A stretch of 64,000 nt of DNA from Planctomycetota bacterium (GCA_019636245.1 JAHBXX010000004.1:62001-126000), one strand, 5' to 3'; shown: positions 15,177-24,360, counted from the first letter of the stretch. Numbers and translations are program-made. The notes: generated by a model not told the origin, from the letters alone.

Positions 15177-16973
15177 ATGTCCGAGCGCGGGCGGACGGCG
15201 GCGACGGGCGTCCTGGCGTCGCGCATCGGCCGACGGCTGGTGGCGCTGTTCCTCGGCTGCGCGCTGCTGCCGTTGGTGGGTTTCGCCTTCGTGACGCTGT
15301 CCCGCGTCACCGAGCAGATGAACGCCGACCTGCGCGAGGCCCTGCACAATGGCGCCAAGACCTCGGGCATGGGCCTCGCGGCGCGCCTCGCCCAGGTCGC
15401 CGCGGACCTGAACCTGGTGGCGGAACTCGTGGAGCAGGCGGAGCGCGGGCCGGAGGCCGGGCGCCTGCCGGATCTGCACGAGCAGGTCGCCAGCCGCTGC
15501 TCGGCGCTGTGGCTCGCCGAGGGCGAAGCGACGCAGATGCTGCGCGGCGATGCATCGGTGCCCGTTCCGCTGCTGGACGAGATCGACCGCGCCCACCTTG
15601 CCGCCGGCAAGGCGCTGGTCAGGATCGCCGGATCGACGCCCCAGCTGGTGATGCTGCGCGCCATCGGCGAGGTCGCTGCCGGCAGGCTCCTGGTGGCGGA
15701 GCTGCGCGACGACCGCTTCTGGGATGCGCAGGAACTGCGCAGTCCGGGCGCCCAGTTCGCCGTGCTGGACACCAGTGGTCGGGTGCTGCACCACTCGTTC
15801 GAGCATCTGCCGCACCTGACGCCGCTGTTGGCCACGCTGGCCAGGCAGCCCTCGTCGGGCACCTTCGAGTGGCAGGCCGACGGGGAACCGCACCTGGCGC
15901 GCTACTGGCGCGCCTTCCTGCGCCCCCAGTACGCGATGGACCTCCTGGTCGTCCAGTCGCGGCCGTTGCGCGAGGCCTCCGGGATGGTCGATGGCTTCGT
16001 GCGCTGGTTCCTGCTCACCGCGGCATGCACCCTGCTCTGCGTGCTGTTCGCCAGCCTCGTGCAGATGCGTCGCACCCTGGGACCGATCCTGTCGCTGACC
16101 GAGGCGACGCGCCGCGTCGCGCGTGGTGAACTGGACGTGCGCGTGTCGATCCGGAGCCGGGACGAGTTCGGCGAACTGGGCAAGGCGTTCAACCACATGA
16201 CGGCGCAGCTGCAGGAGAGCCTGCGGCGCCGCGAGCAGACCGAACGCGAGCTGGTGGCATCGCGCGACGCCGCCCTGGCCGCGGCGCGAGCGAAGGCCGA
16301 GTTCGTCACCAACGTCTCGCACGAGTTCCGAACCCCGATGGCGCAGATCCAGGGCGCGACGGAGATCCTGGTGCAGATGCGGGAGCCCGACCTCGAGGTG
16401 CTGCAGGAGTTCGCGGCGATCGCCGACCACGGCGCCCAGCGCCTCGCGCGGCTCGTCGACGACGTGCTGCAGCTGGGTTCGACCGCGGCCTGGGACGTCG
16501 AGCCCACCGACGTGGCGGCCACGCTCCGGACGGCCATCCAGTCGCTGCCGGCCGCGGTGCAGCTGCGGGTCCGTTGCCAGTGCGCCGCCGACCTGCCACC
16601 GGTCGCGGCGGTGCCGCATCGCCTGCGGGACGTCTGGGAGCGCCTGCTCGACAATGCGCGGAAGTTCAGCCCGGAGGATGCGCCCATCGACGTGCAGGCG
16701 CGGTGCGTGGGCGGTGAGATCCAGGTCGAGATCTCCGACCAGGGCGTCGGCATCTCGCGCCTCGACCTGCACACGATCTTCGAGCCGTTCCGGCAGGTCG
16801 GCCGCGACCAGTTGACCGACAAGGCGCATGGCACCGGGCTCGGCCTGACGTTGGTGAAGAACACCGTCGAGCGCCTGGGCGGACGGGTCGAGGTGGAGAG
16901 CGAGCTGGGCAACGGCTCGACGTTCCGGGTCGCGCTGCCGTCGGTCGCGGCGGTCCCGGTGCCGCCGGCGTGA
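15177..16973 (+). CDS. sensor histidine kinase
   Basis: 598 residues. TM1 (about 18-40), an extracytoplasmic sensor region of about 230 residues with no recognised fold, TM2 (about 278-300), a HAMP domain (about 300-352), a dimerisation/phosphoacceptor domain with SHEFRTPMAQIQGATEI (His near residue 382), and a HATPase domain with N box LLDNARKFSP, G1 DQGVGIS and G2 GTGLGLTLVKN. All catalytic boxes are intact, so it should autophosphorylate and pass phosphate to a response regulator; none is encoded nearby. It begins one base after the preceding stop codon, so it is probably co-expressed with the HAMP protein and pseudopilin. Its stop abuts the convergent decarboxylase stop with no gap. Confidence 0.92.
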   Translation: MSERGRTAATGVLASRIGRRLVALFLGCALLPLVGFAFVTLSRVTEQMNADLREALHNGAKTSGMGLAARLAQVAADLNLVAELVEQAERGPEAGRLPDLHEQVASRCSALWLAEGEATQMLRGDASVPVPLLDEIDRAHLAAGKALVRIAGSTPQLVMLRAIGEVAAGRLLVAELRDDRFWDAQELRSPGAQFAVLDTSGRVLHHSFEHLPHLTPLLATLARQPSSGTFEWQADGEPHLARYWRAFLRPQYAMDLLVVQSRPLREASGMVDGFVRWFLLTAACTLLCVLFASLVQMRRTLGPILSLTEATRRVARGELDVRVSIRSRDEFGELGKAFNHMTAQLQESLRRREQTERELVASRDAALAAARAKAEFVTNVSHEFRTPMAQIQGATEILVQMREPDLEVLQEFAAIADHGAQRLARLVDDVLQLGSTAAWDVEPTDVAATLRTAIQSLPAAVQLRVRCQCAADLPPVAAVPHRLRDVWERLLDNARKFSPEDAPIDVQARCVGGEIQVEISDQGVGISRLDLHTIFEPFRQVGRDQLTDKAHGTGLGLTLVKNTVERLGGRVEVESELGNGSTFRVALPSVAAVPVPPA

Positions 16974-18410
16974 TCAGCCGACCGCTCGCTGCATCGCCTG
17001 CCACAGGGCTGCCACGTCGGCGCGTTCGGTCGGCAGTGCGCCGATCGAGACGCGCACGAACCAGCGCCCGTCGAGCTGGGCGGGCGTGACCCAGGCGGCA
17101 CCGCTCTGGTGCAGGCGGTCGACCCAGGCCAGCGTGTGACGGTCGAGCGCTTCGCCGGCGAGGCCGGGCGGCTCGTGGCGGACGCAGACGGTCTGCAGGG
17201 CAACCGGCGCGAGGACCCGCCACGGCGGCAGACCGCGCACCTGGTCGGCGAACCAGCGGGCGTTGGCCAGGTCGCGGCGGAGGCGTGCCTGCAGCCGCGC
17301 CGTGCCGTGCGTGCGGATCAGGCTCCAGAGCTTCAGCGCGCGGAAGCGCCGGCCGAGGGCGATGCCCCAGTCGCGGTAGTTGCGGACCTGGTCGTCGACG
17401 GCGGTGCGGAGGTAGCTGGGGTTGGTGCTCATCACGCGCACCAGGTGCTGCTCGTCGCGTACGAAGTAGACCGAGCAGTCGAACGAGGCGCCGAGCCACT
17501 TGTGCGGGTTGGTCACGATCGAGTCGGCCCGTTCGATGCCGTGCCACAGGTGGCGGCACTCGGGCAGGATGGCGGCGGAACCCGCCATCGCCGCGTCGAC
17601 GTGCAGCCAGGCGCCATGCGCCGCGGCGAGGTCGGCGCAGGCGTCGACCGGATCCATCGCCGTGGTGGTGGTGGTGCCCGTCGTGGCGACGATCGCGCAG
17701 GGTCGCCGGCCGGCGGCGGCGTCGGCCTCCAGGGCCGCCTGCAGCGCGCGCGGGTCCATGGCCCGGTCGGCGTCGACGCCGACGAGCCGCAGGTGGTCGC
17801 GGCCGAAGCCGGCCAGCAGCGCCGCCTTCGCCACCGAGCTGTGGGCCTCGCGGCTGGCGTAGACGGTCAGCGGCGGCCCGGCGTGCTGCAGGCCGCGCGT
17901 GGCGGCGCCGTGGCCGCTGGCGCGTTCCCGGGCGCAGAGCAGGGCGACCAGGGTCCCGGTCGACGCCGTGTCCTGGATCACGCCGCTCCAGGCAGGCGAG
18001 AGGCCGGTCATCTGCCGCAGCCAGTCGACGGCGACCTCCTCGACCTCGGTCAGGGCCGGCGCCGACTGCCAGGCGAGGCCCAGCACACCGAGGCCCGTCG
18101 ACAGGAAGTCGCCCAGGACCGCGGCGAGGTCGCTGTTCGAAGGGAAATAGGCGAAGAACCGTGGGTGTTGCCAGTGCGACAACGCCGGCGCGATCGTCCG
18201 GTCGAGATCGTCCAGCACGGCGCCGAAGCCCTCGGGTTCCGTCGGCGGCGTCGACGGCAGCTGGGCGCGCACCGAACCCGGCGGGACGTTCGAGACGACG
18301 GGCCGGGAGGCCAGCCCCTGCCGGTAGTCCGCGATCCAGTCGACCACGGCGTGGGCGAGGCGCCGGAACTCCTCGGGGCTCATCGACAGGGGGTTGGCGT
18401 GGTCGTGCAT
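16974..18410 (-). CDS. PLP-dependent aromatic-L-amino-acid/L-glutamate-type decarboxylase
   Basis: 478 residues, the normal size of group II amino-acid decarboxylases. The N-terminal helix region (MSPEEFRRLAHAVVDWIADY) forms the family's dimer arm; HPRFFAYFPSNS and DTASTGTLVALLCAR are family motifs, HVDAAMAG holds the His-x-Asp pair, and the PLP lysine is in NPHKWLGASFDCSVYF. It removes CO2 from an amino acid such as tryptophan, DOPA, tyrosine or phenylalanine; the family also includes aldehyde synthases and the substrate cannot be told. MHDH at 18410 is the chosen start; ATG 18383 (MSPEE) is equally possible. Confidence 0.88.
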   Translation of the reverse strand: MHDHANPLSMSPEEFRRLAHAVVDWIADYRQGLASRPVVSNVPPGSVRAQLPSTPPTEPEGFGAVLDDLDRTIAPALSHWQHPRFFAYFPSNSDLAAVLGDFLSTGLGVLGLAWQSAPALTEVEEVAVDWLRQMTGLSPAWSGVIQDTASTGTLVALLCARERASGHGAATRGLQHAGPPLTVYASREAHSSVAKAALLAGFGRDHLRLVGVDADRAMDPRALQAALEADAAAGRRPCAIVATTGTTTTTAMDPVDACADLAAAHGAWLHVDAAMAGSAAILPECRHLWHGIERADSIVTNPHKWLGASFDCSVYFVRDEQHLVRVMSTNPSYLRTAVDDQVRNYRDWGIALGRRFRALKLWSLIRTHGTARLQARLRRDLANARWFADQVRGLPPWRVLAPVALQTVCVRHEPPGLAGEALDRHTLAWVDRLHQSGAAWVTPAQLDGRWFVRVSIGALPTERADVAALWQAMQRAVG

Positions 18411-18572
18411 GCGGGCAGCGGGCCGTCGGCGAGGCAGCGGCGATGCGATGGGACTTTCGTCGCCGTGCTGCCGCGAACGGGCGATTGCAGCGCCTCGGCG
18501 CGCGCGGCGCCAGCTTCGCCGATGATCGCCACGAAGGCGGATCCGCACCGGAGAACCTTGGCGCGCGCTCGC

Positions 18573-18578
18573 TATGCT
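18573..18578 (+). promoter_or_regulatory. putative -10 element
   Basis: TATGCT in the 215-bp divergent gap, 47 nt before ATG 18626. No good -35 at the right distance. Confidence 0.35.
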
Positions 18579-18625
18579 CGGGGTCAGCGAAGGCGCGGCG
18601 AACGCCATCGCGGCCCGGCCACACG

Positions 18626-19507
18626 ATGAACCACGAGCCAGCACCCCTCGAGCCTTCTTCCCCGTCGCCGGCGCAGATCGCCGCGGCGATCGCGCTGCTG
18701 GGTGACGACCGCGGCACCGTCCGCGACGCGGCGCACCACCGCCTGCTGCGCTGGGGCGAGATCGCCGCGCCGCAGTTGCGCGAGGGCGCGCAGTGCGAGC
18801 ATGCACGGACGCGGGCCCGCTGCCGGGTCCTGCTGCGCGCGCTCGAGGTCCGCGACAGCCTGCGGCGCTTCGGGCGCCTGCGCATCGGACCGGGTTCCCG
18901 CAGTTCGTCGCCGGTGTTGCTCGAGGGAGCGTTGCTGCTGTCGAACATGGTGCGCACCTTCGTGCCGCCGGCCGCCGAGCTGGGGCGTGTGCTGCGGCTC
19001 GAGGCGAACCGGCTGCGCCGCGATTTCGTCGGCCGCAGCCTGCCGATGTGCGCGCGCATGCTGGCCGAGCGCCTGCACGACGAGTTCGGCCTGCAGGGCG
19101 GCAACGCGAGCGTGCTCGAACTGGACCACGTGCTCGTCGACCGGGTGCTGCATGGCCGCATCGGCGTGCCGGTGTCGCTGTCCCTGATCTACCTGCTGGT
19201 GGCGCGCTGGGCCGGGTTGTCGGTGGCCGGAGTTGCGTTGCCCGACCACTTCCTGGTCCGCCTGCACGGCGTGCGGCCGGTGCTGGTGGATCCGTTCCAC
19301 GGCGGTCGCACCGTCACGAAGGCGGATTGCGCCCGTTACCTGCGCGCGAACGGCCACGAGCAGATCCGCGACCACTTGCGCGACCTGGACGACCGGGAGG
19401 TGCTGATCCACTACCTGCGCAGTCTGCGGCGGGCGGCGAAGTACCGCGGCGCCGCCGAAGGCCAGCAATCGCTGGGTCGTGCCCTCGAACTGCTCGAGAC
19501 CAGCTGA
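18626..19507 (+). CDS. SirB1-like transglutaminase-fold protein
   Basis: 293 residues. The central part has the SirB1/transglutaminase-like pattern: a helical region rich in Arg and Leu, then NASVLELDHVLVDRVLHGRIGVPVSLSLIYLLVARWAGL, VALPDHFLVR (His) and VLVDPFHGGR (Asp). Family members keep the fold, while the cysteine nucleophile is often lost; here no Cys is at the usual helix start (the equivalent segment is GVPVSLS), so it is probably a non-catalytic member. The first 80 residues look HEAT-like. Function in the family is not established. It precedes the ceramidase-like gene by one base. Confidence 0.75.
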   Translation: MNHEPAPLEPSSPSPAQIAAAIALLGDDRGTVRDAAHHRLLRWGEIAAPQLREGAQCEHARTRARCRVLLRALEVRDSLRRFGRLRIGPGSRSSSPVLLEGALLLSNMVRTFVPPAAELGRVLRLEANRLRRDFVGRSLPMCARMLAERLHDEFGLQGGNASVLELDHVLVDRVLHGRIGVPVSLSLIYLLVARWAGLSVAGVALPDHFLVRLHGVRPVLVDPFHGGRTVTKADCARYLRANGHEQIRDHLRDLDDREVLIHYLRSLRRAAKYRGAAEGQQSLGRALELLETS

Positions 19508-19508
19508 C

Positions 19509-20786
19509 ATGCCCGCGGGTCGGGCGGTGGGGCGTGTCGGCGCGTTGCTGCTGTGCGCGGGCGCCGGCTGCAACGGCGTGTTCCAGCACGCCATGCCGGA
19601 TCGCCTCGCCGAGCATGCGGTGACGGTCGATGCCTCGGCCGGGCTCCGCGTCGGCAGCGCCGAGCGCGACGTGACCCCGCCGATCGGCGTGTATCTGGCC
19701 GGATTCGACCTGGCGCGCACGAGCACCGCGGTCGCTTCGCCGCTGAAGGTGCGTGTGCTCGTGTTCGAGACCGGTGGCCGTTGGTTCGCCATCGCCGGCA
19801 TCGACAACCTCGGCCTGATGCGCGAGGACGTCGACTGGATCAAGGCGGGTATCGAGGGCTTCGCCAACGGCGACGTCTTCGTCTGCGCCAGCCACACGCA
19901 CGCCGGTCCCGACCTGATCGGGCTCTGGGGCTGGTACTTCCTGAGTTCGGGCCGCGACCACGAGTACCTGGCCGTGGTGCGCGAGGCGACAGCGGCGGCG
20001 GTCGCCGAGGCGCAGGCCAACGCCGCGCCGGCGCGGTTGGTGCGCGGCGAGGCCCTGCTGCCGCCAGCGGGCCTGGTCAAGAACGCCAACCGCGCCCAGG
20101 TGTTCGATCGCCGCGTCACCGTGCTGCAGGCCCGCGCGATCGCCGACGGCCGTCCGCTCGGTTCGCTGCTGCACCTCGCCTGCCATCCCGAGGTGCTGCC
20201 GCGCCGCAACACCGCGATCGGCGCGGACTTCGTCGGCGACCTCTGCGACCAGTGGCGGGCCCGGGGCCACGGCCAGGCGGTGTTCGCCAACGGGGCGCTG
20301 GGGGCGATGGTCTCGCCAGACGTCCAGCCGCGCGATCAGACCGGCGTCGAGGCGATGGGGCGTGCGCTCTGCGACCTGTGCGAACGGGCGCTGCAGGCGG
20401 CCGAACCGGTGCCGGTCGACGCCGTCGAGGTCCGCCGGCGCGACGTCTACCTGCCGATGGTGGCGGCGGGCTTCCGGTTCGGTCGGCTGGCGACCGTGCT
20501 GCAACGCGAACTGTACGCCGGCCACGCACGCAGCACGGTCGGCTGGCTGCGCATCGGCACCTTCGCGGCCGTGGCCGTGCCCGGCGAGATGGAGCCGGCG
20601 CTGGCGCGGCAGCTGCGAGCGGAGCTGGGGCAGCCGGAGCTGGTCGTCCTGGGGCTCTGCGACGACGAGGTCGGCTACCTGCTGCGCGACCAGGAGGCAC
20701 GCGACCCGGAGTTCGCCTACGAGCGGTCGATGAGCCCGTGCCGCTCGGCCGGCGAGCGAGTGCGCGCGGCGATCACCGGCCGGTGA
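19509..20786 (+). CDS. neutral/alkaline ceramidase-like secreted hydrolase
   Basis: 425 residues. The N-terminus GRVGALLLCAGAGCNG is a signal peptide, probably with lipoprotein processing at the Cys although the -3 residue (Gly) is not ideal. After it comes the N-terminal domain of the neutral ceramidase family: GSAERDVTPPIGVYLAGF, the metal-binding SHTHAGPD and a histidine in LACHPEVL. The active serine segment of true ceramidases is not obvious and the C-terminal Ig-like domain is missing, so I call it a family member of unknown substrate (as often in planctomycetes, where such proteins are annotated as neutral/alkaline non-lysosomal ceramidase). It starts one base after the SirB1-like gene. 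Confidence 0.75.
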   Translation: MPAGRAVGRVGALLLCAGAGCNGVFQHAMPDRLAEHAVTVDASAGLRVGSAERDVTPPIGVYLAGFDLARTSTAVASPLKVRVLVFETGGRWFAIAGIDNLGLMREDVDWIKAGIEGFANGDVFVCASHTHAGPDLIGLWGWYFLSSGRDHEYLAVVREATAAAVAEAQANAAPARLVRGEALLPPAGLVKNANRAQVFDRRVTVLQARAIADGRPLGSLLHLACHPEVLPRRNTAIGADFVGDLCDQWRARGHGQAVFANGALGAMVSPDVQPRDQTGVEAMGRALCDLCERALQAAEPVPVDAVEVRRRDVYLPMVAAGFRFGRLATVLQRELYAGHARSTVGWLRIGTFAAVAVPGEMEPALARQLRAELGQPELVVLGLCDDEVGYLLRDQEARDPEFAYERSMSPCRSAGERVRAAITGR

Positions 20787-20817
20787 ACGACCTCGGCCGC
20801 AGCGCCGTCGCGCCGGA

Positions 20818-21462
20818 CTACCAGGGGCGGTAGGGGTACGGCAGCCAGCTGCTGACGGTGCGGTAGATCGGCACGAACAGCGTCGGCACCATCGCGTTGG
20901 CGAGCAGGAACCCGGCGATGCCGACGTAGGGCAGCCGTTCGATCTGTTCCATGACCGCCCGCACCGGTCGGCCGAATCCCTTGACGACGCCGGCGCCGTC
21001 GAGCGGCGGCAGCGGCACGAGGTTGAACACGGCCAGCAGCAGGTTCAGGAACAGGAACGTGCCGGCGATGCGGTGCACGGCTTCGGCGGCGCCTGGTTCG
21101 GGGCGGCCGATGATCCAGAGCACGACGAAGGCGATCGCCGCGAGCAGCACGTTCGCGAGCGGGCCGGCGGCCGACATCACCGCGGCCCGGCCAGGGTGGC
21201 GGTAGGCCCACAACGGGTCGATCGGCGTGCTGGCGAAGCCGAAGCACCAGCGGCCACCGTTCAGGTAGAGGCTGAGCAGGGGCAGCAGCACCATGCCGAA
21301 CGGCTCGCGCTGGGCGTGCGGAATCGGGTTCAGGGTGACCTGGCCGCCGAGGTAGGCGGTCGGGTCGCCGCCGAGCTTGGCGAACAGGGCATGCGCGGCT
21401 TCGTGCACGGTGACGCTGACCAGGAACGTGGCGTACCAGAGGAATGCCAGTTCCCAGTTCAC
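20818..21462 (-). CDS. M50/site-2 protease family membrane protein
   Basis: 214 residues with about five membrane helices. The zinc site HEAAH (H20, E21, H24) is in the first helix, and NLVPLPPLDGAGV near residue 165 supplies the third metal ligand (Asp) and the typical NPxPxxPLDG-like loop. It belongs to the short rhomboid-free S2P group (SpoIVFB-/YwhC-like). Such proteases cut substrates within the membrane, but no substrate is suggested. The start overlaps the xseB stop by 4 bp, making it the last gene of the lipB-xseA-xseB operon. Confidence 0.85.
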   Translation of the reverse strand: MNWELAFLWYATFLVSVTVHEAAHALFAKLGGDPTAYLGGQVTLNPIPHAQREPFGMVLLPLLSLYLNGGRWCFGFASTPIDPLWAYRHPGRAAVMSAAGPLANVLLAAIAFVVLWIIGRPEPGAAEAVHRIAGTFLFLNLLLAVFNLVPLPPLDGAGVVKGFGRPVRAVMEQIERLPYVGIAGFLLANAMVPTLFVPIYRTVSSWLPYPYRPW

Positions 21463-21713
21463 GACCCGGCCTCGTCGTCGGTGTCCTGCGGTTCCACCGC
21501 GGCGGCGAGGTCGGCGGCGACCTGCTTCACCTTGGCTTCGGTGGTGGCGAGCTTCTGGCGGCAGATCGCCAGCAGTGCCGCTGCGCGCTCGACCCGCTCG
21601 GACAGCAGGTCGAGGTCGAAGTCGCCGGACTCGATGTCGGCGAGGATTCGTTCGAGTTCGTGGCTGGCGGCGGCGTAGGTCGGCTCGTCGCCCTTCTTCT
21701 TCTTGTCGGTCAT
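21459..21713 (-). CDS. xseB: exodeoxyribonuclease VII small subunit
   Basis: 84 residues, close to the normal 70-85. The helical core TYAAASHELERILADIESGDFDLD is the standard XseB motif in which two helices form a hairpin, followed by LLSERVERAAALLAICRQKL. It binds several copies per XseA to make ExoVII, a processive single-strand-specific nuclease. It overlaps xseA upstream and the protease downstream by 4 bp each. Confidence 0.93.
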   Translation of the reverse strand: MTDKKKKGDEPTYAAASHELERILADIESGDFDLDLLSERVERAAALLAICRQKLATTEAKVKQVAADLAAAVEPQDTDDEAGS

Positions 21714-23341
21714 GGTCGATCCTGGTCTACGCCTTCGATGCGGGCGGCGGCGCGCCCGTCACGGAACTGGATCTGCACCTCGGTCCCGGCGTGCAATCGG
21801 GTTGCCGAAGGCAGGATGCCGCCGTCCCGGCCGCGCACCAGCGTGTAGCCGCGCTCCAGCACGCGCGCCGGATCGAGCAGCCGCAGGCGCGTCCCGCACT
21901 GTTCGAGCCGGGCCCGGGTCCGGTCGAGCTGCCGTTCGACCGCGTGCTTCGTCCGTGTCGCCCGGCCGTGCAGGGCCGCGGCTTCGGCGGCGAACCGCAG
22001 CAGGAGGCGGGAGCTCAGGTCGTGCGCGGTGGTCGCCACCCGCATCCGTTCGAGGTGCAGACGGCGCTCGACGGCTCGCTGCACGGCGCCCGCATGCTCT
22101 CGCAGGCGCACCCGCTCGGCCGCCAGCCGTCGGGTTGCGGCCGCGGCCAGGTTCGTGGCCCGTTCGGCGGTGTCGGCGCGGGCGGCTTCCACCCCCCGAA
22201 CCAAGAGGTCGGCGACGGCCGTGGGCGTCTTCTCCGAGTGGGCGATCGCGTCGAGCACGGTCTGGTCGCGCTGGTGGCCGATGCCGACCACGATCTTGAG
22301 CGGGTGCGTGGCCGCGGCGATGGCCAGGTCGAGGTCGTCGAACCAGGCGAGGTCGGTGCGGGAACCACCCCCGCGCACGATGCACAGCACGTCGAACCGA
22401 CCGGCGCGGTCGGCGAACCAGGCCAGGCCCTGCAGCAGGCTCCGCTTCAGCTCGGTGCCCTGCACGCGGATCGGCACCAGGGTGATCTCGAAGCCGATCC
22501 GCGCCTCCTGCAGGTGGCGCAGGAAGTCGTTCCAGCCATCCGAGTCGGGGCTGGTCAGCACCCCGACGCGCAGCGCCGGGACGGGCAGGCCGCGCGATCG
22601 GTTGCGCTCGGCGAGTCCACGTTGCCCGATCTCGGCGAGGATCTGCTCCCGCGAGAGAGCCAGCTTGCCGAGCGTGAAGGTCGGATCGACGTCCTCGACG
22701 ACGACCTGGTAGCGGCCGCTGCCGACGTAGAGATCGACCCGGACGAGGGCCCGGATCTCGATGCCGTCACGCAGCGTCAGCGGGCTGTCGCCCCGGGCCA
22801 GGCGCGGCAACAGGGTCGCGGCGGTGCGACCGAACAGGGCGACCTCGACGACGGCGACAGCGCGCGCCTGCTGCGGCGACTTCTCGACCAGCTGGAAGAA
22901 GCGGTGTTCCCGACCGGACGACTTGTCGAAGTCGAGCACCTCGCCGACGACCCACACGGCGCTGGGGAAGGAGGACCGCAGGCAGTCCCGCACGCGGCTG
23001 TTGAGGGCCGAGATGGTCATCGCCGCCGCCGCGGCCGGCGTGGACTCGGGGGCTGGTTGCGGCGTTGCCGGGGGATCCGGCATCCCATCTGCGCCGGCGG
23101 TGGCGGGCCGGCCCAGGGTGCCGGCGAGCAGCGCGGGGATCTCCGGCGCGAAGTCGAACAGATGCCGGGACAGCTGCTGGAACACGCGTTCGACCTGCGA
23201 ACTCGGCACGCGCCAGACCTTGCCCTTGGGATCCCAGCGACGGCCCGGCAGCTCCTTGACCAGGGCGACGAGATCCTCCCGGTAGGGGAAGCGGATCAGG
23301 AGGTTGGCCCCGTCGGCATCGAGTTCCACGCTGCCCGTCAT
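21710..23341 (-). CDS. xseA: exodeoxyribonuclease VII large subunit with N-terminal HARP-like domain
   Basis: 543 residues, about 100 longer than usual. From residue 108 (MTISALNSRVRDCLRSSFPS) it is a normal XseA: OB fold with AVWVVGEV, catalytic region with GVLTSPDSDGWNDFLRHL, IVRGGGSRTDLAWFDD and VVGIGHQRDQTVLD, then long helices and the C-terminal GYTLVRGRDG. Residues 1-75 form an extra domain whose core FPYREDLVALVKELPGRRWD and KVWRVP resemble the HARP domain of SMARCAL1-type annealing helicases, joined by a Pro/Ala linker (about 78-107). The ATG at 23341 is 10 bp after the lipB stop, so the extension is probably real. It degrades ssDNA from both ends; the extra domain may bind DNA junctions. 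Confidence 0.9.
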   Translation of the reverse strand: MTGSVELDADGANLLIRFPYREDLVALVKELPGRRWDPKGKVWRVPSSQVERVFQQLSRHLFDFAPEIPALLAGTLGRPATAGADGMPDPPATPQPAPESTPAAAAAMTISALNSRVRDCLRSSFPSAVWVVGEVLDFDKSSGREHRFFQLVEKSPQQARAVAVVEVALFGRTAATLLPRLARGDSPLTLRDGIEIRALVRVDLYVGSGRYQVVVEDVDPTFTLGKLALSREQILAEIGQRGLAERNRSRGLPVPALRVGVLTSPDSDGWNDFLRHLQEARIGFEITLVPIRVQGTELKRSLLQGLAWFADRAGRFDVLCIVRGGGSRTDLAWFDDLDLAIAAATHPLKIVVGIGHQRDQTVLDAIAHSEKTPTAVADLLVRGVEAARADTAERATNLAAAATRRLAAERVRLREHAGAVQRAVERRLHLERMRVATTAHDLSSRLLLRFAAEAAALHGRATRTKHAVERQLDRTRARLEQCGTRLRLLDPARVLERGYTLVRGRDGGILPSATRLHAGTEVQIQFRDGRAAARIEGVDQDRP

Positions 23342-23351
23342 CGGCCTGGGT

Positions 23352-23960
23352 TCATAGCGCAGCGGTGGGGACGACGAGCACGGAAACCGCGGCGCGCACG
23401 GCCAGCCTCGCCGCTGCCATGTCGATCGGCCGGCCGGCCGCCGTGCTCAGGTCGGTCATCACCTCCGGGGCGAGGCCGCACGGGCGGACCGCGTGGAATG
23501 GCGCCAGGTCCATGGCGACGTTGATGGCGATGCCGTGCAGGTTGATCCAGTGCCGCACGGCGACGCCGATCGACGCGAACTTGCGTCGGTCGACGAAGAC
23601 GCCGGTGCCGTCGACCGACGGGGTCGCCGACAGCCCGAACGTGCTGGCCACCTCGACGCCGAGGCGCTCGAGGCGACGCAGCCAATCCCGCACGTCGCGG
23701 CGCGGCAGGCGCAGGACCGGGTAGACGACCAACTGGCCGGGCCCGTGGTAGGTGATCCTGCCGCCGCGTTCGACCTCGACCATGCCGGGGCGAAGATCGT
23801 CGGCCGGGGTGGCGCGGCCGGCGGTGAACACGGGATCGTGCTCGACCAGCAGCACCCGGCCTGCGCTCTCGCCGAGGTGCACCTGCCGATGCAGCGCCCG
23901 CATGTGCGCCAGCACCTCGGCGAAGGGGGCGCGGCCGCGGTCCTCGATTTCCGGGAGCAA
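23352..23960 (-). CDS. lipB: lipoate-protein ligase B (octanoyltransferase)
   Basis: 202 residues. It moves octanoyl from acyl carrier protein to lipoyl domains. Seen: VLLVEHDPVFTAGRA, GGRITYHGPGQLVVYPVLRL with the conserved RxTYHGPGQ loop, KFASIGVAVRHWINLHGIAINV with the catalytic Lys, and the acyl-accepting Cys in RPCGL. The only start that keeps the conserved N-terminus is TTG 23960 (LPEIEDRGR); it has no good Shine-Dalgarno. LipA is not in the window. It is head of an operon with xseA, xseB and the M50 protease, a combination that looks like a shared promoter rather than a pathway. Confidence 0.92.
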   Translation of the reverse strand: MLPEIEDRGRAPFAEVLAHMRALHRQVHLGESAGRVLLVEHDPVFTAGRATPADDLRPGMVEVERGGRITYHGPGQLVVYPVLRLPRRDVRDWLRRLERLGVEVASTFGLSATPSVDGTGVFVDRRKFASIGVAVRHWINLHGIAINVAMDLAPFHAVRPCGLAPEVMTDLSTAAGRPIDMAAARLAVRAAVSVLVVPTAAL

Positions 23961-23979
23961 GGCGGCAGACTATCGGATC

Positions 23980-24360
23980 GTGAGCCTCGTTGCGTCCCTG
24001 GTGGTGGTCCTGCTGGGACAACAGCTGTCCATCGAGCCCTACCCAGGTCGGGTCGGCGAGCCGATGACCGTGACGCTGCGCGGGGCAGAAGGGCCGGTCG
24101 CGGGTTGCCCGATCGAGGTCGAGGTTCCCTCCGGCGTGGCTCGGCCACTCGGGGCGACCAGCGCGGCGGGTGCGATCGGCTTCGTGCCCGAGGCCATCGG
24201 CCAGCACGTCTTCACCGCCTCGGTCGGCGGCCTGCGCGTGCTCGCGCCCTGCCCCGTGGTCGGCGCCGGTCGTCGGCGCTGGCTGGCGGTGGGCAGCGTC
24301 CCGCTCGGGCTCGCGCTGCTGTGGCGACTCAGCCGAGCACGCGGTCGACGTGCCCCTTGA
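23980..24360 (+). CDS. small membrane/secreted protein with Ig-like or filamin-like domain
   Basis: 126 residues from GTG 23980. A short hydrophobic N-terminus (SLVASLVVVLLGQQ) looks like a signal peptide, the middle (about 15-95) is a beta sandwich with GEPMTVTLRGAEGPVAGCPI and VRPLGATSAAGAIGFVPEAIGQHVF-like strands typical of Ig/carboxypeptidase-regulatory folds, and the C-terminus holds a membrane helix (about 100-117) followed by an Arg-rich end. No function known. It diverges from lipB with 19 bp between starts and its last 32 bp overlap the end of the convergent thioredoxin gene. Confidence 0.6.
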   Translation: MSLVASLVVVLLGQQLSIEPYPGRVGEPMTVTLRGAEGPVAGCPIEVEVPSGVARPLGATSAAGAIGFVPEAIGQHVFTASVGGLRVLAPCPVVGAGRRRWLAVGSVPLGLALLWRLSRARGRRAP

